Source: Chloroflexota bacterium (GTDB lineage: Bacteria; Chloroflexota; Anaerolineae; Promineifilales; Promineifilaceae). Taken from it: DNA of 37,677 nucleotides. The number at the start of each line of letters is the position of its first letter. The stretch's first letter is position 1. Where the stretch lies: assembly GCA_003696605.1 (NCBI GenBank), contig RFGV01000009.1, positions 1-37,677 of the forward strand, in the 5' to 3' direction. A model generated the notes under the pieces. That model saw nothing but the letters and a program-made list of their open reading frames with translations. It had not been told where the DNA came from and did no database searches. Below are positions 8,266-18,433 of the stretch, piece after piece. Position numbers and translations under genes: made by a program.

Positions 8266-10653
8266 TTACTCTCCTAATTCTTCCAGTTCTGAAGGTGAAA
8301 CAGCATTTACCACACGTGGCATTTCGTCAAAATTCACCTGGTCAATCGGCATTCTGGCTGGCAGACGAACGATAAATGTAGAACCTTTGCCAGGTTCGCT
8401 TTCTACCAGAATTTCACCACCCATCATGCTGCAAAATCGGTGGCTGATAGCTAACCCCAGACCAGTACCGCCATAGCGGCGCGTTGTAGAAGGATCGGCC
8501 TGGGTAAATGCCTGAAACAGGTTTTGGACCTGGTCAGCAGTCATACCAATACCGGTATCTGTAACGGTGAATTGAATCCAGTCTTCACCGGTTTCGGCCG
8601 TTTCCCGCGCCACACGAAAAACAATTTCGCCATTTTCTGTAAACTTGGCCGCATTACTCAGTAAATTGAGCAAAATTTGGCGAACTCGTGTGGGGTCAGC
8701 AAACATCTTGCCAATACCGGGGGCAATTTGCGTAGTCAAGACATTATTATTTTTCTGTACTAATGGCTGGGCCGTAATCACCACATTTTCCACCAATGCC
8801 TGAATACTAAATTCTTGCGTGGCTAATGTCATCTTGCCCGCCTCAATTTTGGACAGATCCAGAATATCGCTAATCATTTCCAGCAAATGATTGGCCGATA
8901 CTTCAATTTTTTGCAGTTGTGGCAACAGTTGGTTGTATTCAAACTCTTCTGCCAGTTCTTTTAACAATTCTGTATAACCAATAATTGCTGCCAATGGTGT
9001 ACGCAATTCATGGCTCATATTTGCCAGAAAAGTACTTTTGGCCCGGTTAGCAGCTTCAGCAGCTTCTTTGGCTGCCGAAAGCTCAATAACCAGCCGCTGT
9101 TGTGCATCATACATTTGGGCATTTCGCAGTGCCAAGGCCATCTGATCGGCTGCTGCCTGTAACATTTGCAAATCGTATTCGGTAAAGTGGTGAGGATTAG
9201 CATGTTTCAAGGTCAGTAGTCCCAATACTTGCTCACCATGTGTAATGGGAACAGAAAGTACAGAACGTACTGTATAGCTTTGGTTGGGTATGTTTATCCA
9301 ACGATCGTCTTGGTTTGTGTCGTGAATGAGAACGGGTTGCCGGTGTTTATATACCCATCCAGCCAGACCTGTTTGCATGACTTTGGTTTCTACAATATGC
9401 TGTTCTTGCAAGGGCATCTCAGGCCTGGCCAAGATGCTGTTGGCTATATGCCCCTCGCTGTCAAGCAAGAAGAGACTGCCACTTTCTGCACCTGTGAGAA
9501 TGGTGGCGATTTTCAGGATGCTTTGCAGGGTAGCTTTGAGGTCGGGGTTTTCTATGCTGGCACGGGCGATGTTGACCAGGTTTTCGAAAAGTTGTTTTTG
9601 GTGTTCAATTTCAAGTTCGGTTTGTTTGTGTTGGGTAATATCATGAAGGACAAGAAGACGGCCGTTTTCATCTCCACGATAATCATAAATGGTGGATATT
9701 CGTATTTCATACACCCGTGTATTTTCGCCCCGCCCGATCTTGGTTTCTATCTGCCCTTCAGTCAATTGATAAAATGCACGTAACGGCGTTAATTTTCCGG
9801 TGAAAACATCATCAGCCGGCATTCCGATCACATGCTTACCATACAAGCCAAATAAACGTTCTGCTGCCGGATTTATATCCACCACCGTATAACGACGATT
9901 AAGTACAAACACAGCATCCTGTAAATTGGCCATAATTGCGTCACGTGCAATTGGTGTAATGTCCAATAAATGCAGGCGTGCCAGCCCAATTCCCAGAAAT
10001 AACCCTGCAATTACAAAAGTAAAAGGTGTCAGATCCAGATGGGGAACAGGAGAAAAGCCGGCAAGATAAATTCCATTACCCAGCCAGGGAGTAAGTACTG
10101 CCAGTACTAGGCCAGTAATCTGTTTGCGGTAAGGGGTAGGTACTTTCCATATAGCCCGAATTAATAAAACAGTACCAAGCATAAGTGCCAGGTAGGAATA
10201 GACCGTATGAATCCAGAAAAATCCCCCATATTCAACATCCATTGCCGGGAAGGGGCCATCGGTAGCCAGGTGGAGTTCGCGCCAGATCAGCGGTACTTGA
10301 GGAGACATCCAGGCAAATACTATTGTGAGTGCAGGAACGATGAACAGGAATAGTTTGTAGTGCTCAGGCCATTTCCAAAGGCGCGTGTATTCCAGGCTGA
10401 AAATTAACCAGAGAACGGGGAGGGCCGCAATGGCCGGGTATTGCATTTTGCCCCAAAGGAGTTTGGTGGAAAGATCTATCCCCATGATTTCCAGTGCATA
10501 AGTAATGCACCAGTAGCCTGCCATGATAGAAAAAAGGAAGAAGGTTCTGGCTGGAGAGGCTTCTTGTCGTTGCCGGGCTAATAAAGCCATTAAGCCGGAG
10601 AGAACTCCGGCTACAACTAACGGGATAATGTAGGGGGTATATTGAAGATTCAT
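8266..10653 (-). CDS. 7TM-PAS-GAF sensor histidine kinase
   Basis: A 795-residue membrane kinase. The HisKA_7TM sensor is about 1-236 ([37 protein letters not shown]). A PAS domain is about 240-345 ([25 protein letters not shown]). A GAF domain is about 372-525 ([61 protein letters not shown]). Then come HisKA with [19 protein letters not shown] (phosphoacceptor His548) and HATPase with [22 protein letters not shown] and [10 protein letters not shown]. It differs from its paralogues by having GAF in place of the second PAS, so it may integrate a soluble ligand or redox signal with the membrane sensor. The start overlaps the stop of the upstream kinase by 4 bases. Its stop is 23 bases before the broken kinase. 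Confidence 0.93.
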   Translation of the reverse strand: MNLQYTPYIIPLVVAGVLSGLMALLARQRQEASPARTFFLFSIMAGYWCITYALEIMGIDLSTKLLWGKMQYPAIAALPVLWLIFSLEYTRLWKWPEHYKLFLFIVPALTIVFAWMSPQVPLIWRELHLATDGPFPAMDVEYGGFFWIHTVYSYLALMLGTVLLIRAIWKVPTPYRKQITGLVLAVLTPWLGNGIYLAGFSPVPHLDLTPFTFVIAGLFLGIGLARLHLLDITPIARDAIMANLQDAVFVLNRRYTVVDINPAAERLFGLYGKHVIGMPADDVFTGKLTPLRAFYQLTEGQIETKIGRGENTRVYEIRISTIYDYRGDENGRLLVLHDITQHKQTELEIEHQKQLFENLVNIARASIENPDLKATLQSILKIATILTGAESGSLFLLDSEGHIANSILARPEMPLQEQHIVETKVMQTGLAGWVYKHRQPVLIHDTNQDDRWINIPNQSYTVRSVLSVPITHGEQVLGLLTLKHANPHHFTEYDLQMLQAAADQMALALRNAQMYDAQQRLVIELSAAKEAAEAANRAKSTFLANMSHELRTPLAAIIGYTELLKELAEEFEYNQLLPQLQKIEVSANHLLEMISDILDLSKIEAGKMTLATQEFSIQALVENVVITAQPLVQKNNNVLTTQIAPGIGKMFADPTRVRQILLNLLSNAAKFTENGEIVFRVARETAETGEDWIQFTVTDTGIGMTADQVQNLFQAFTQADPSTTRRYGGTGLGLAISHRFCSMMGGEILVESEPGKGSTFIVRLPARMPIDQVNFDEMPRVVNAVSPSELEELGE

Positions 10654-12128
10654 GGCATTGGATCTCTAATCGTTATGTCAAGAAAACCTTCTTCTGTTTC
10701 CTCAGGCTCTGTGGATTGTGTTGTTTGTGTGGGTAGCTTGAGAATAAATATAGAGCCATGTCCAAGTTCGCTGCTTACATCTATATATCCCCCCAGGAGG
10801 CGTGCCAACCGGTCACTAATAGCCAGTCCTAATCCTGTGCCACTGTAGCGGCGGGTGGTGGAGGAATCTCCTTGTTGGAATGTCTGGAAAAGGTGTTTCA
10901 TTTGTTCGGGAGATATGCCTTGACCGTTGTCAATGACGCTGAAGTAGAGCCAATCTTCGCCAGTTTCGGCCGTTTCCCGTCGTGCCGTAAAGTTCACCTC
11001 TCCCTTTTCTGTAAACTTGGCCGCATTTTGCAGCAAGTGTAACAAAATCGTTTGAATGCGGTCTGGGTCACTGTGCATATAACCCAGATCGTTTTCCCAG
11101 GAGACGTGTAACTGATTTTGGTTTTGTACCATCATAGACTGGGCTTTAAGGGAAATATCTTCTACCAGGTTTTGAACTTTGAAGGTGGTGAGATTTAGCT
11201 CTAAATGTCCAGCTTCTATACGAGCCAGTTCAATTAAGTCGTTAACAATCGCGAGAAGGTGTTTACCGGCTGTTTTAATGGCACGCAAGTCGTTCAATGA
11301 GTCAGGCAAACCCCAGTCAGCCAGATTCTCTTCCATAACTTCTGCATACCCCAGAATAATTGTTAGGGGGGTACGTAGTTCATGACTGATGTTGGCCAAA
11401 AAGGCTGTTTTGGCACGGTTGGCTACTTCGGCGGCTTCTTTTGCTTTTTCCAGTTCTTCTGCACGTTGCCTGGCCTCGGTTGCTGCCTTTGCCAGAGCTT
11501 CCAGATGAGCTTTTTCCTGCAAGTGCATACGTTCTAGCCGTCGGGCCGAGCGTAGGCGAACTGTGTGTACGAGCACAGAAAGAAATGTGGCAGCCAGTTG
11601 GGTAAATGCGAAATGAATCCAGTTGGGATCAGAGAGGTGGGGTAGGGCAATAAGGAGCCATCCCCCCAGGGACAGGGATATGAGCAGGGCGAGCCATCTG
11701 TTGGAAAGGAAGAAGATGCCTACACCAATGATGAGGAGTGAGACGTTGGTGGTGAGACGGGCTTGGGGTTGGAGATAGAGGTGTAGAAGGCTGTTGATGA
11801 GTACCAGGCCGGCAATAATGGCCGCAACTGGGTGAGCGTGTTGGTGTTTGAGCGGGTGATGGTGTGCGTAGAAGCCGATGCTGGCCAGAATAACGGCCGT
11901 TACCAACGCAACAGCCATCATAATAAACCTGATTTCTTGAGGCAGAAACAACAGATGACTACCAGTAAAAATCAAATATAAAACAGACAGCCCCCAAGCC
12001 ACTGGAGACACACTTTCTGCTACCGCCCGGTTCAGTGCTGGTTGCAAGGTAGCATTCGTAGTGGCAATGGACTGTTTGCCATCTATTATTGTTTCAATAT
12101 GAGAATCTGAAACAGGCTTTACCGGCAT
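10650..12128 (-). CDS. Membrane sensor histidine kinase with six-helix N-terminus
   Basis: A 492-residue kinase. Residues about 40-195 hold six hydrophobic segments with no recognisable 7TM or PAS signature. A charged coiled coil follows (about 200-240, rich in K, E, A and R) and leads into [20 protein letters not shown] with phosphoacceptor His249. The HATPase domain has the N-box ([12 protein letters not shown]), G1 ([10 protein letters not shown], with Asn replacing Thr at the second position) and G2 ([11 protein letters not shown]). It is the only kinase in the run with a different sensor. Its ATG directly follows the TAA of the REC-GAF kinase gene with AAGGA 7 bases upstream, so the two are likely made together and may interact. 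Its signal is unknown. It is complete at both ends. Confidence 0.9.
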   Translation of the reverse strand: MPVKPVSDSHIETIIDGKQSIATTNATLQPALNRAVAESVSPVAWGLSVLYLIFTGSHLLFLPQEIRFIMMAVALVTAVILASIGFYAHHHPLKHQHAHPVAAIIAGLVLINSLLHLYLQPQARLTTNVSLLIIGVGIFFLSNRWLALLISLSLGGWLLIALPHLSDPNWIHFAFTQLAATFLSVLVHTVRLRSARRLERMHLQEKAHLEALAKAATEARQRAEELEKAKEAAEVANRAKTAFLANISHELRTPLTIILGYAEVMEENLADWGLPDSLNDLRAIKTAGKHLLAIVNDLIELARIEAGHLELNLTTFKVQNLVEDISLKAQSMMVQNQNQLHVSWENDLGYMHSDPDRIQTILLHLLQNAAKFTEKGEVNFTARRETAETGEDWLYFSVIDNGQGISPEQMKHLFQTFQQGDSSTTRRYSGTGLGLAISDRLARLLGGYIDVSSELGHGSIFILKLPTQTTQSTEPEETEEGFLDITIRDPMP

Positions 12129-13721
12129 TTAAGATTCCTTAACCTGATTAGGTACAGTTGCCAGAGGCATTGTAAAAAAGAAGGTTGTCCCTTTCCCATA
12201 CACACTTTCAAACCAGATACGCCCCCCGTGAAGCTCAACCAGCTTACGAGTGATGTTTAGCCCCAACCCTGTACCGGATATTTCTCGTACTTGCCGATCT
12301 TCTGAACGGAAGAATTGACTAAAAACCAGTTTTTGTTCAGCTTCCGGAATACCAATGCCTGTATCCTGTACTACCACTTCAGCCATTGGGCCCTCTTCTG
12401 TTTGAGTAACATGCCCGCACACATTAAAACTTCCACCAGGCGGTGTATATTTGCAGGCGTTGCTGACAAGATTGGTCAGAATCTGCAAAAGACGGGCTTT
12501 ATCTGCCTTTAGCAAAGGCAAATTGGAGTCAATATTGACAGTTACTTGCAATTCTTTTTCGGCAATTTGTTGCTGTAAAGAAAGAAGCACTTCATGCACG
12601 GCTTCGGCTAAGGACACTTCACCAATCTCGAGAGAGAATTGCCCGGCTTCGATGCGAGAAATGTCATCCAGGTCAGAAACAAGGCCGATCATACGCTGGA
12701 CATTGGCTCGGATAACATCCAGAAACCGTGCTTGTTTTTCATTGATTTCGCCACCAGCACCACGTTTGATCAGGTCGGTATAGGAGAGGATGGAAGTCAT
12801 AGGATTTTTTAGTTCGTGGGAGACAAGGGATACAAAGTCGCTTTTGGCTTTACTGGCTGCCTGAACGGCCTGATAAAGTTGGGCATTGGTAATGGCAATA
12901 GCAGCATGGTCACTCAGGCGAGAGAGGAATTGAAGAGCTTTGTCCGAAAACGGCCGTTTCCCCTCCAGAACAATAAGCGCATTTACCGTATCCTGACGCC
13001 AAATTGGTACCAACACACGATACGCCATGCCAGGGAAAAACGATTCCTCATCATCCCCAATAGCAGCCTGAACCAACTGACAATTATCAGATATACCCAA
13101 TCTGGAAAAAGAAATTTGCTCACCCACCAAATCATCACGACCCACACTTGTCAGAACCGCCAATGTTTCAGACTCCGCCGAAACCGTACCAGCAAACCCA
13201 TAATTCGTACCAGACTGTTCCACAGCCCATTTCAATGAAATTTGAACAGCCCTATCCACATCCAGAGTCGTATTTAGCTCCCTGTCTATCTTTTGCATCA
13301 CAGTCAACTCTTCCATATGGGCTTTTTCCTGATCATGATAATGCTTCTTTTCCAGCGAAGCATTAATACGCGCCCACAACAGGGAACTATTAATTGGTTT
13401 AAAAAGATAATCCTCTGCCCCCAATTCCACACATTTAACCACACTATTCATATCATTCAGGGCAGACAAAACCACAACCGGAATATTTTTAAGGTGATCA
13501 TCATTCTGAATAGCTTCCAGAACTTGATACCCATTCATTTCAGGCATCATAATATCCAGCAATATCAGATGAAACTCTTGCTGGCGCATTCGTTCCAGCG
13601 CTATTTTCCCATTCTCTGCAGTTTCTACCTGATAACCCCGTCTTTCCAGACGAGCAGACAACAAATCGCGGACACTTTCATTGTCATCCACTATCAGGAT
13701 TCGACTTTCATGGTTGGTCAT
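12129..13721 (-). CDS. Hybrid response regulator REC-GAF-histidine kinase
   Basis: A 530-residue soluble protein. The receiver spans about 7-125, with acidic pair Asp12-Asp13, phosphoacceptor Asp56 in LLDIMMPEMNGY, and KPINSSLLWARINASLEKK at its end. A GAF domain spans about 145-290. HisKA follows with the SHELKNPMTSIL variant (phosphoacceptor His302), then HATPase with NLVSNACKYTPPGG, DTGIGIPEAE and SGTGLGLNITRKLVELHGG. An N-terminal receiver on a kinase lets another kinase control it, so it can act as a relay node. The receiver and the helix after it closely match the cyclase receiver upstream (VVVLSAL, LGAEDYLFKP, ARINASLEKKH), which points to duplication with a changed output. It begins with ATG preceded by GGAGGG. 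A 112-base gap separates it from the cyclase gene. Confidence 0.92.
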   Translation of the reverse strand: MTNHESRILIVDDNESVRDLLSARLERRGYQVETAENGKIALERMRQQEFHLILLDIMMPEMNGYQVLEAIQNDDHLKNIPVVVLSALNDMNSVVKCVELGAEDYLFKPINSSLLWARINASLEKKHYHDQEKAHMEELTVMQKIDRELNTTLDVDRAVQISLKWAVEQSGTNYGFAGTVSAESETLAVLTSVGRDDLVGEQISFSRLGISDNCQLVQAAIGDDEESFFPGMAYRVLVPIWRQDTVNALIVLEGKRPFSDKALQFLSRLSDHAAIAITNAQLYQAVQAASKAKSDFVSLVSHELKNPMTSILSYTDLIKRGAGGEINEKQARFLDVIRANVQRMIGLVSDLDDISRIEAGQFSLEIGEVSLAEAVHEVLLSLQQQIAEKELQVTVNIDSNLPLLKADKARLLQILTNLVSNACKYTPPGGSFNVCGHVTQTEEGPMAEVVVQDTGIGIPEAEQKLVFSQFFRSEDRQVREISGTGLGLNITRKLVELHGGRIWFESVYGKGTTFFFTMPLATVPNQVKES

Positions 13722-13833
13722 GCACCCTCCACACCGACCTTGTTGTCAATATTGATTAGTCTATGTTTTAAAAAATTATGCTCCATCATACACTATCTTA
13801 AGCAAATGAAATATTTAATTGCCGTGAAATTTG

Positions 13834-14964
13834 CTAAGAACTAGTAGAAGAATCAACAACTTGCTTCACCACAGACTCAACTTTATCCGTTTCAGCAGGT
13901 TGATGTCGCAAAATATACGCAGGTAGCTCTCCTTTACCTTTCACAAAAATCGTACCACGGCTTTCAAACTGGTATTTATGTTTTAGCCGCTGATAAGTTG
14001 ATTCACTTACCTGAATGCAACCCGCCATGCCGTAAGATTCCATACGACTGGCAATGTTTACCGTATCTCCCCACAAATCATATGCAAACTTCTTTTTTCC
14101 AATCACTCCAGCGATTACAGGCCCGGTACAAATACCAGCACGCAGTTGCAGAGACGTCCCATGAAAGTTGTTAAACTGTGCGACTGCTTTCAGCATGTCT
14201 AAGGCCAAAGCCACAACAGCTTCTGCGTGATCTGAGCGCGGCATGGGGAGTCCGCCCGCTACCATATAGCCATCCCCCAGAGTTTTTATCTTTTCTAGCT
14301 TGTATTGATCGATCAGTTGGTCGAAAATGGTAAAGATTTCATTCAGTAAAGAAACCAGTTCGGTTGGCGAAAGCCTGGTTGTTAATACAGTGAAATCTAC
14401 CAGGTCGGCAAATAAAACCGTCGCATCAGGAAACTCATCAGCAATAATTTTGTCCCCTTGTTTGAGTCGCTCAGATATAGGTGCTGGAAGAATGTTGTTC
14501 AGCAATTTGTCCGACTTGGCTCGTTCTGCCTCAATTTGCAAAAGATAGGCTTGTTCCTGATCGTGCCAGTGCTTCTTTTCCAGAGATGCATTTATTCGTG
14601 CTTTGAGAAGAGTTCGGTCGAATGGCTTGAAGAGATAGTCTTCTGCACCAAGTTTGATGCATTGTACAACACTACTTAGATCATCCAGCGCGGAGAGAAC
14701 AACAACGGGAATGTGTCGTAAGGCAGGGTCATTTTTCAGATGTTGCAGAACGGTATATCCATCCATTTCGGGCATCATAATGTCGAGTAGGATGAGGTCA
14801 ATGGAATGGGTACGAACAATTTCCAATGCTTCACGGCCGTTTTCTGCCGCAAGTACCTGATGCCCAGCCCGTTCCAACACCATCATCAGGGGCTCGCGGA
14901 TCATTTCGTTGTCGTCAACAACCAAAATGACCCCTGTTTGTGAGTTATTCATTGCTTGCGTCAC
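13834..14964 (-). CDS. Response regulator with class III adenylate cyclase output (REC-CYC)
   Basis: A 376-residue soluble protein. The receiver is residues 12-128 with phosphoacceptor Asp61 (LLDIMMPEMDGY). A coiled signalling helix ends in LLNNILPAPISERLK, the usual coupling element before cyclases. The class III catalytic domain is about 178-355. Both metal aspartates (Asp187 in LFADLVDFT, Asp231 in TLGDGYM), the adenine-selecting pair Lys227 and Asp296 (YDLWGD), and the transition-state Asn303 and Arg307 (NIASRME) are present. It should therefore be an active adenylate rather than guanylate cyclase, controlled by phosphorylation. The start is a GTG with AAAGG about 10 bases upstream; an in-frame ATG at 14952 is the alternative. 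It is the first gene of the signalling block and diverges from the penicillin-binding protein gene. Confidence 0.93.
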   Translation of the reverse strand: MTQAMNNSQTGVILVVDDNEMIREPLMMVLERAGHQVLAAENGREALEIVRTHSIDLILLDIMMPEMDGYTVLQHLKNDPALRHIPVVVLSALDDLSSVVQCIKLGAEDYLFKPFDRTLLKARINASLEKKHWHDQEQAYLLQIEAERAKSDKLLNNILPAPISERLKQGDKIIADEFPDATVLFADLVDFTVLTTRLSPTELVSLLNEIFTIFDQLIDQYKLEKIKTLGDGYMVAGGLPMPRSDHAEAVVALALDMLKAVAQFNNFHGTSLQLRAGICTGPVIAGVIGKKKFAYDLWGDTVNIASRMESYGMAGCIQVSESTYQRLKHKYQFESRGTIFVKGKGELPAYILRHQPAETDKVESVVKQVVDSSTSS

Positions 14965-15022
14965 TGTCGTGCTTACCTTTACTGAGCAGTTCTATTATTT
15001 CAGGTTTTCGTGCTGTTGGGTA

Positions 15023-15038
15023 TAGTCTATTTAGACTA
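15023..15038. promoter_or_regulatory. Inverted repeat TAGTCTA-TT-TAGACTA, candidate operator
   Basis: Perfect 7-bp arms with a 2-base centre lie in the 181-base gap between the divergent cyclase and PBP genes. Both strands show loose -10-like TATAGT or TATACC next to it. The shape is that of a dimeric regulator site, but no regulator is identified. Confidence 0.4.
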
Positions 15039-15074
15039 AATTGCTTGTTTAACGCATTTCTCCTGGCCCAAAAT

Positions 15075-15107
15075 ATGCCCGGTAAATTGCCGGGCATGTC
15101 CTTTTTA
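15075..15107 (+). terminator. Hairpin with T-tract in PBP leader
   Basis: ATGCCCGG and CCGGGCAT form an 8-bp stem with a 7-base loop, followed on the plus strand by GTCCTTTTTATT. As an intrinsic terminator it sits 39 bases before the PBP start. It would either stop transcripts coming from the divergent region or act as an attenuator if the PBP promoter lies upstream of it. Confidence 0.5.
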
Positions 15108-15145
15108 TTGCTTGATCAATTGGCAGAACTGTTTACCATACAAGC

Positions 15146-17983
15146 ATGACAAATCAAGGTAACTACCGATTAGAATATTTGGAAAAATATCAAAAACAGC
15201 CAGCCGATAAAAAACGGCCGAATTCCACCCCTCCTAAAAAAAAGAAACCACGTGGCTGCATGCGCGTATTCCTCTGGCTCATTCAGTTGGGATTAATTGG
15301 CCTGCTTTTGACAATTATTTTTTCCATTGGCGGTTACATTTACCTGAGCAACCAACTTGCTGATGCCATAGACCAGGTTGTCGCCTTTCGCGGAACGGGG
15401 CTAGGTGGTACTCCCCGTTTTTACGATCGAAACGGCAACTTGCTTTTTGAACTCACACCTACTGAAAAACGTCGCTGGCTTGCCTATCCTGAAATTCCAC
15501 CGGTTGTCATAAACGCCACTGTGGCGGCCGAAGATGATACATTCTGGACAAATCCCGGCTTTGATCCTGCGGCCATTGTGGCGGCAGTTATCAGTAACTT
15601 CCGGCAGGAAAACGGCCGTCCTGTGGGTGCCAGCACCATTACCCAACAACTCGTCCGCCACATCGCTTTCACATACGAAGAACGCGTTTCCGTAAGCTAC
15701 GAACGCAAACTACGCGAAATCTTCCTCGCCTTCATCATGACCCGACAACGTAGCAAGCAAGAAATCATCCAAATGTACCTTAACGAAATCTACTACGGCA
15801 ACCTCGCCTACGGCATAGAAGCCGCTGCCCAAACCTATTTCGGCAAAACTGTGATAGACCTCACCCTGGCTGAAGCGGCCTTTTTGGCCGGCCTGCCCCA
15901 ATCCCCCCTGCAACTAGATCCCTACACAAACTTTGAAGGTGCCAAATCACGCCAGGAACTCATTCTGGACCTCATGGCCGAAGATGGCTACATTACGCCC
16001 GAAGAAGCGGCTGCCGCCAAAGAAGCTCCCCTGACAATTATTCCCCGTATCTCTGAAACAGACCAAACCGAACAAACCACATTGGAAGCAGCCCATTTTG
16101 TACTATACGTACAAAATGAACTGGAAAAACGATATGGTCCCGATGCCCTGATACGCGGTGGCTGGCAGGTAGTTACCAGCCTGGACTTGAACATTCAGCA
16201 TATGGCTGAACAAATGGCCCGTGAACAAGTGGCTGCCCGCCGTGAAGCACATGACGTGAGTAACGCAGCTGTGGTGGTGCTCAAGCCAGGCACAGGTGAA
16301 ATTCTGGCAATGGTTGGCAGCCTGGACTATTTTGACGAATCGATTGACGGTCAGGTTAATGTTGCCTTGAGTCCACGCCAGCCGGGTAGCAGCATCAAAC
16401 CTGTTACTTATGCGGCAGCAATGGAACGGGGCTGGAGCACAGGGGATGTGTTGTGGGATGTGCCGATTAAGCTGGATTTGGGTGGCGGAGAGACGATGAC
16501 GCCGGTTAATTATGACGGCCGTTATCATGGCCCTGTCTTGTTTCGTGATGCGCTGGCCAACAGTTATAACATTCCCCCTGTACAACTTATTCGAGATATT
16601 GGCATCCCGGCATTTATTGCCACAGCCCGTAAAATGGGTATAGAGTCTTTACGCGAGCCACCTGGGTATTATGGACTGGCCTTGACATTGGGTGGTGGCG
16701 AAGTCCCCTTACTGGAAATGACCCACGCCTATGCCACTCTGGCCAATTTGGGTAAACGGCCGTCTTTGGTGAGTGTCCTTAAAATCACCGACAGTCGCGG
16801 AAATGTTATCTTTGACCTGCAAAACAACCGATTGCCCCCAGTCAATGTGCTAGACCCACGCATTGCATACATCATTACCGACATCCTGGATGACGACCAG
16901 GCACGTGTTCCGGCAATGGGGCGCAACAACCCGCTGGAGTTGCCATTTCCGGCAGCCGCCAAAACAGGTACTACGAACGATTTTCGGGATAACTGGACAA
17001 TTGGATACACACCAGGTGTCGTAGTGGGTGTGTGGATGGGGAATTCAGACGGTCACCCGATGCGTAATTCATCTGGTTTGCAGGGGGCAGCTCCCTTGTG
17101 GCGGCGGATTATGGAAGGGATTTATGCTGATCCTGGGATGAGAAACAGTTTAATGATTGACGGCCGTTTCCCCCCCACCGAATTTTTGCGACCAGACGGC
17201 ATCGAAGAAAGACGGGTTTGTCTGCCTTGGGGTACAGGCGGCGGCCAATGCACAGCCTTTCGTACCGATTTGTTTATTGTTGGTGCGCCAATTCATGGAA
17301 TTCCCCGCGTGCCATACAGCCCCAATGCCTCCGAAACACCAGGCGCATGGACATTAGCTGTATTACCATTGCCACCTGAAGAGGCACAACGAATTGTTCA
17401 GCCGGCCTTGTCTGATGGCACACAGCCACCCGTGCCCACATATTGTGTTGTAAACAGCACACGCCCGCCAGAACAGGCGACAGTTCGCCTCTATTTGCCC
17501 ATTCCACCATACTATCCGGATGAAGTAAGAGCGCGCTTGTGGGCCAGAGGCACGGGGTTTCAGATGGCGCCACCTACCGTTTGTCCCACGAGTTTGTTGC
17601 GGGCTGCTTCTGGTGAATCTGGCAGTGGGGCATCTGCTGGTGGGGAAAGTGCACCGCCGGTGACAGGAAATGGGCAATATTTTATTGCATCACCATCACC
17701 AGGGGCGCAGTTAAGTGGGTTGGTTTCGATTGTGGGCACGGCCGATTTTAATCCGGCACAAGTACAGTATTACAAGCTGGAAATCGGTAACGGCCGTTCT
17801 CCTACTACCTGGACGACTTTTGGTACAACCCATAACCAACCTGTACGGAACGGCGTCTTGGAGCAGCTCCATGCCGATGCACTGCCACCGGGCGAGTACA
17901 CCATCCGTCTGGTTTTGGTAGGGCACGATGGCAATTTTATAGGGCCACCCCATACAGTCCCCATCGTCATTGTGGCTCCCTGA
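15146..17983 (+). CDS. Class A penicillin-binding protein (transglycosylase-transpeptidase)
   Basis: A 945-residue bifunctional peptidoglycan synthase. There is a basic cytoplasmic N-terminus, one membrane anchor (about 39-67), and a GT51 domain with AAEDDTFW (catalytic Glu129), GASTITQQL (161-169) and MYLNEIYYG (Glu214). The transpeptidase has SSIK (nucleophile Ser415, Lys418), SYN (473-475) and KTGT (606-609). After about residue 700 come proline-rich linkers and an Ig-like C-terminal module (about 845-945), as in PBP1C-like proteins. It polymerises and cross-links glycan strands outside the membrane. It is the only plus-strand gene in the window. No Shine-Dalgarno sequence is visible; a weak TTGATC-16-TACCAT ends 6 bases before the ATG, so a leaderless transcript is possible. 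It is convergent with yjbQ, whose end is 15 bases away. Confidence 0.95.
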   Translation: MTNQGNYRLEYLEKYQKQPADKKRPNSTPPKKKKPRGCMRVFLWLIQLGLIGLLLTIIFSIGGYIYLSNQLADAIDQVVAFRGTGLGGTPRFYDRNGNLLFELTPTEKRRWLAYPEIPPVVINATVAAEDDTFWTNPGFDPAAIVAAVISNFRQENGRPVGASTITQQLVRHIAFTYEERVSVSYERKLREIFLAFIMTRQRSKQEIIQMYLNEIYYGNLAYGIEAAAQTYFGKTVIDLTLAEAAFLAGLPQSPLQLDPYTNFEGAKSRQELILDLMAEDGYITPEEAAAAKEAPLTIIPRISETDQTEQTTLEAAHFVLYVQNELEKRYGPDALIRGGWQVVTSLDLNIQHMAEQMAREQVAARREAHDVSNAAVVVLKPGTGEILAMVGSLDYFDESIDGQVNVALSPRQPGSSIKPVTYAAAMERGWSTGDVLWDVPIKLDLGGGETMTPVNYDGRYHGPVLFRDALANSYNIPPVQLIRDIGIPAFIATARKMGIESLREPPGYYGLALTLGGGEVPLLEMTHAYATLANLGKRPSLVSVLKITDSRGNVIFDLQNNRLPPVNVLDPRIAYIITDILDDDQARVPAMGRNNPLELPFPAAAKTGTTNDFRDNWTIGYTPGVVVGVWMGNSDGHPMRNSSGLQGAAPLWRRIMEGIYADPGMRNSLMIDGRFPPTEFLRPDGIEERRVCLPWGTGGGQCTAFRTDLFIVGAPIHGIPRVPYSPNASETPGAWTLAVLPLPPEEAQRIVQPALSDGTQPPVPTYCVVNSTRPPEQATVRLYLPIPPYYPDEVRARLWARGTGFQMAPPTVCPTSLLRAASGESGSGASAGGESAPPVTGNGQYFIASPSPGAQLSGLVSIVGTADFNPAQVQYYKLEIGNGRSPTTWTTFGTTHNQPVRNGVLEQLHADALPPGEYTIRLVLVGHDGNFIGPPHTVPIVIVAP

Positions 17984-17998
17984 GGGGACAAGTGAGCC

Positions 17999-18433
17999 CT
18001 AGTCACTCATTTCTCCATGCAGGGTAACGACCAAATGGCGGGGACCGCCGCTATTGCGATGTTCACACAGATAAATGCCTTGCCAGGTACCCAAATAGAA
18101 ACGGCCGTTGCGCACCGGAACAGTCACACTACTCCCCACCAAAACCGCCTTAATATGCGCCGGCATATCATCTGCTCCTTCCAACACATGCCGATAATAT
18201 GGTGCATTTTCCGGTGCCATACGATTAAAATGCGCTTCCAAATCATGCCGCACGGTTGGGTCAGCATTCTCATTAACTGCCAGCGATGCCGACGTATGTA
18301 AAATAAAAATATGCGCCAGCCCAACCCGCAATCGACCCAATTCCGGCAATTGAGACACAATTTCCCCCGTAATCAAATGAAACCCGCGTGGTTTTGGGGC
18401 TAAAACAAGTTCACGCTGAAACCATTTGGTCAT
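17999..18433 (-). CDS. yjbQ: YjbQ family protein (UPF0047)
   Basis: A 144-residue protein of the YjbQ/UPF0047 family, normally about 130-140 residues. Family landmarks are visible: FILHTSASLAVNENADPTVRHD, HVLEGADDMPAHIKAVLVGSS and LGTWQGIYLCEHRNSG. The conserved histidines and acidic residues cluster as in a small metal-binding enzyme. Some databases name the family secondary thiamine-phosphate synthase because it can rescue thiE loss; its true role is unsettled. The start overlaps the amylase stop by 4 bases and has GAGG 7 bases upstream, so it is the last cistron of the sugar unit. A link to sugar metabolism is not shown by the sequence. Confidence 0.92.
   Translation of the reverse strand: MTKWFQRELVLAPKPRGFHLITGEIVSQLPELGRLRVGLAHIFILHTSASLAVNENADPTVRHDLEAHFNRMAPENAPYYRHVLEGADDMPAHIKAVLVGSSVTVPVRNGRFYLGTWQGIYLCEHRNSGGPRHLVVTLHGEMSD

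Noticed and set aside
13802..13836. AGCAAAT and ATTTGCT arms near the cyclase gene end as a terminator
   Set aside because: Only 7 A/T-rich pairs with a 21-base loop and no T-tract; too weak to call.
17984..17998. Shared terminator between the convergent PBP and yjbQ genes
   Set aside because: Only 5-bp arms can be drawn and there is no T-tract on either strand.
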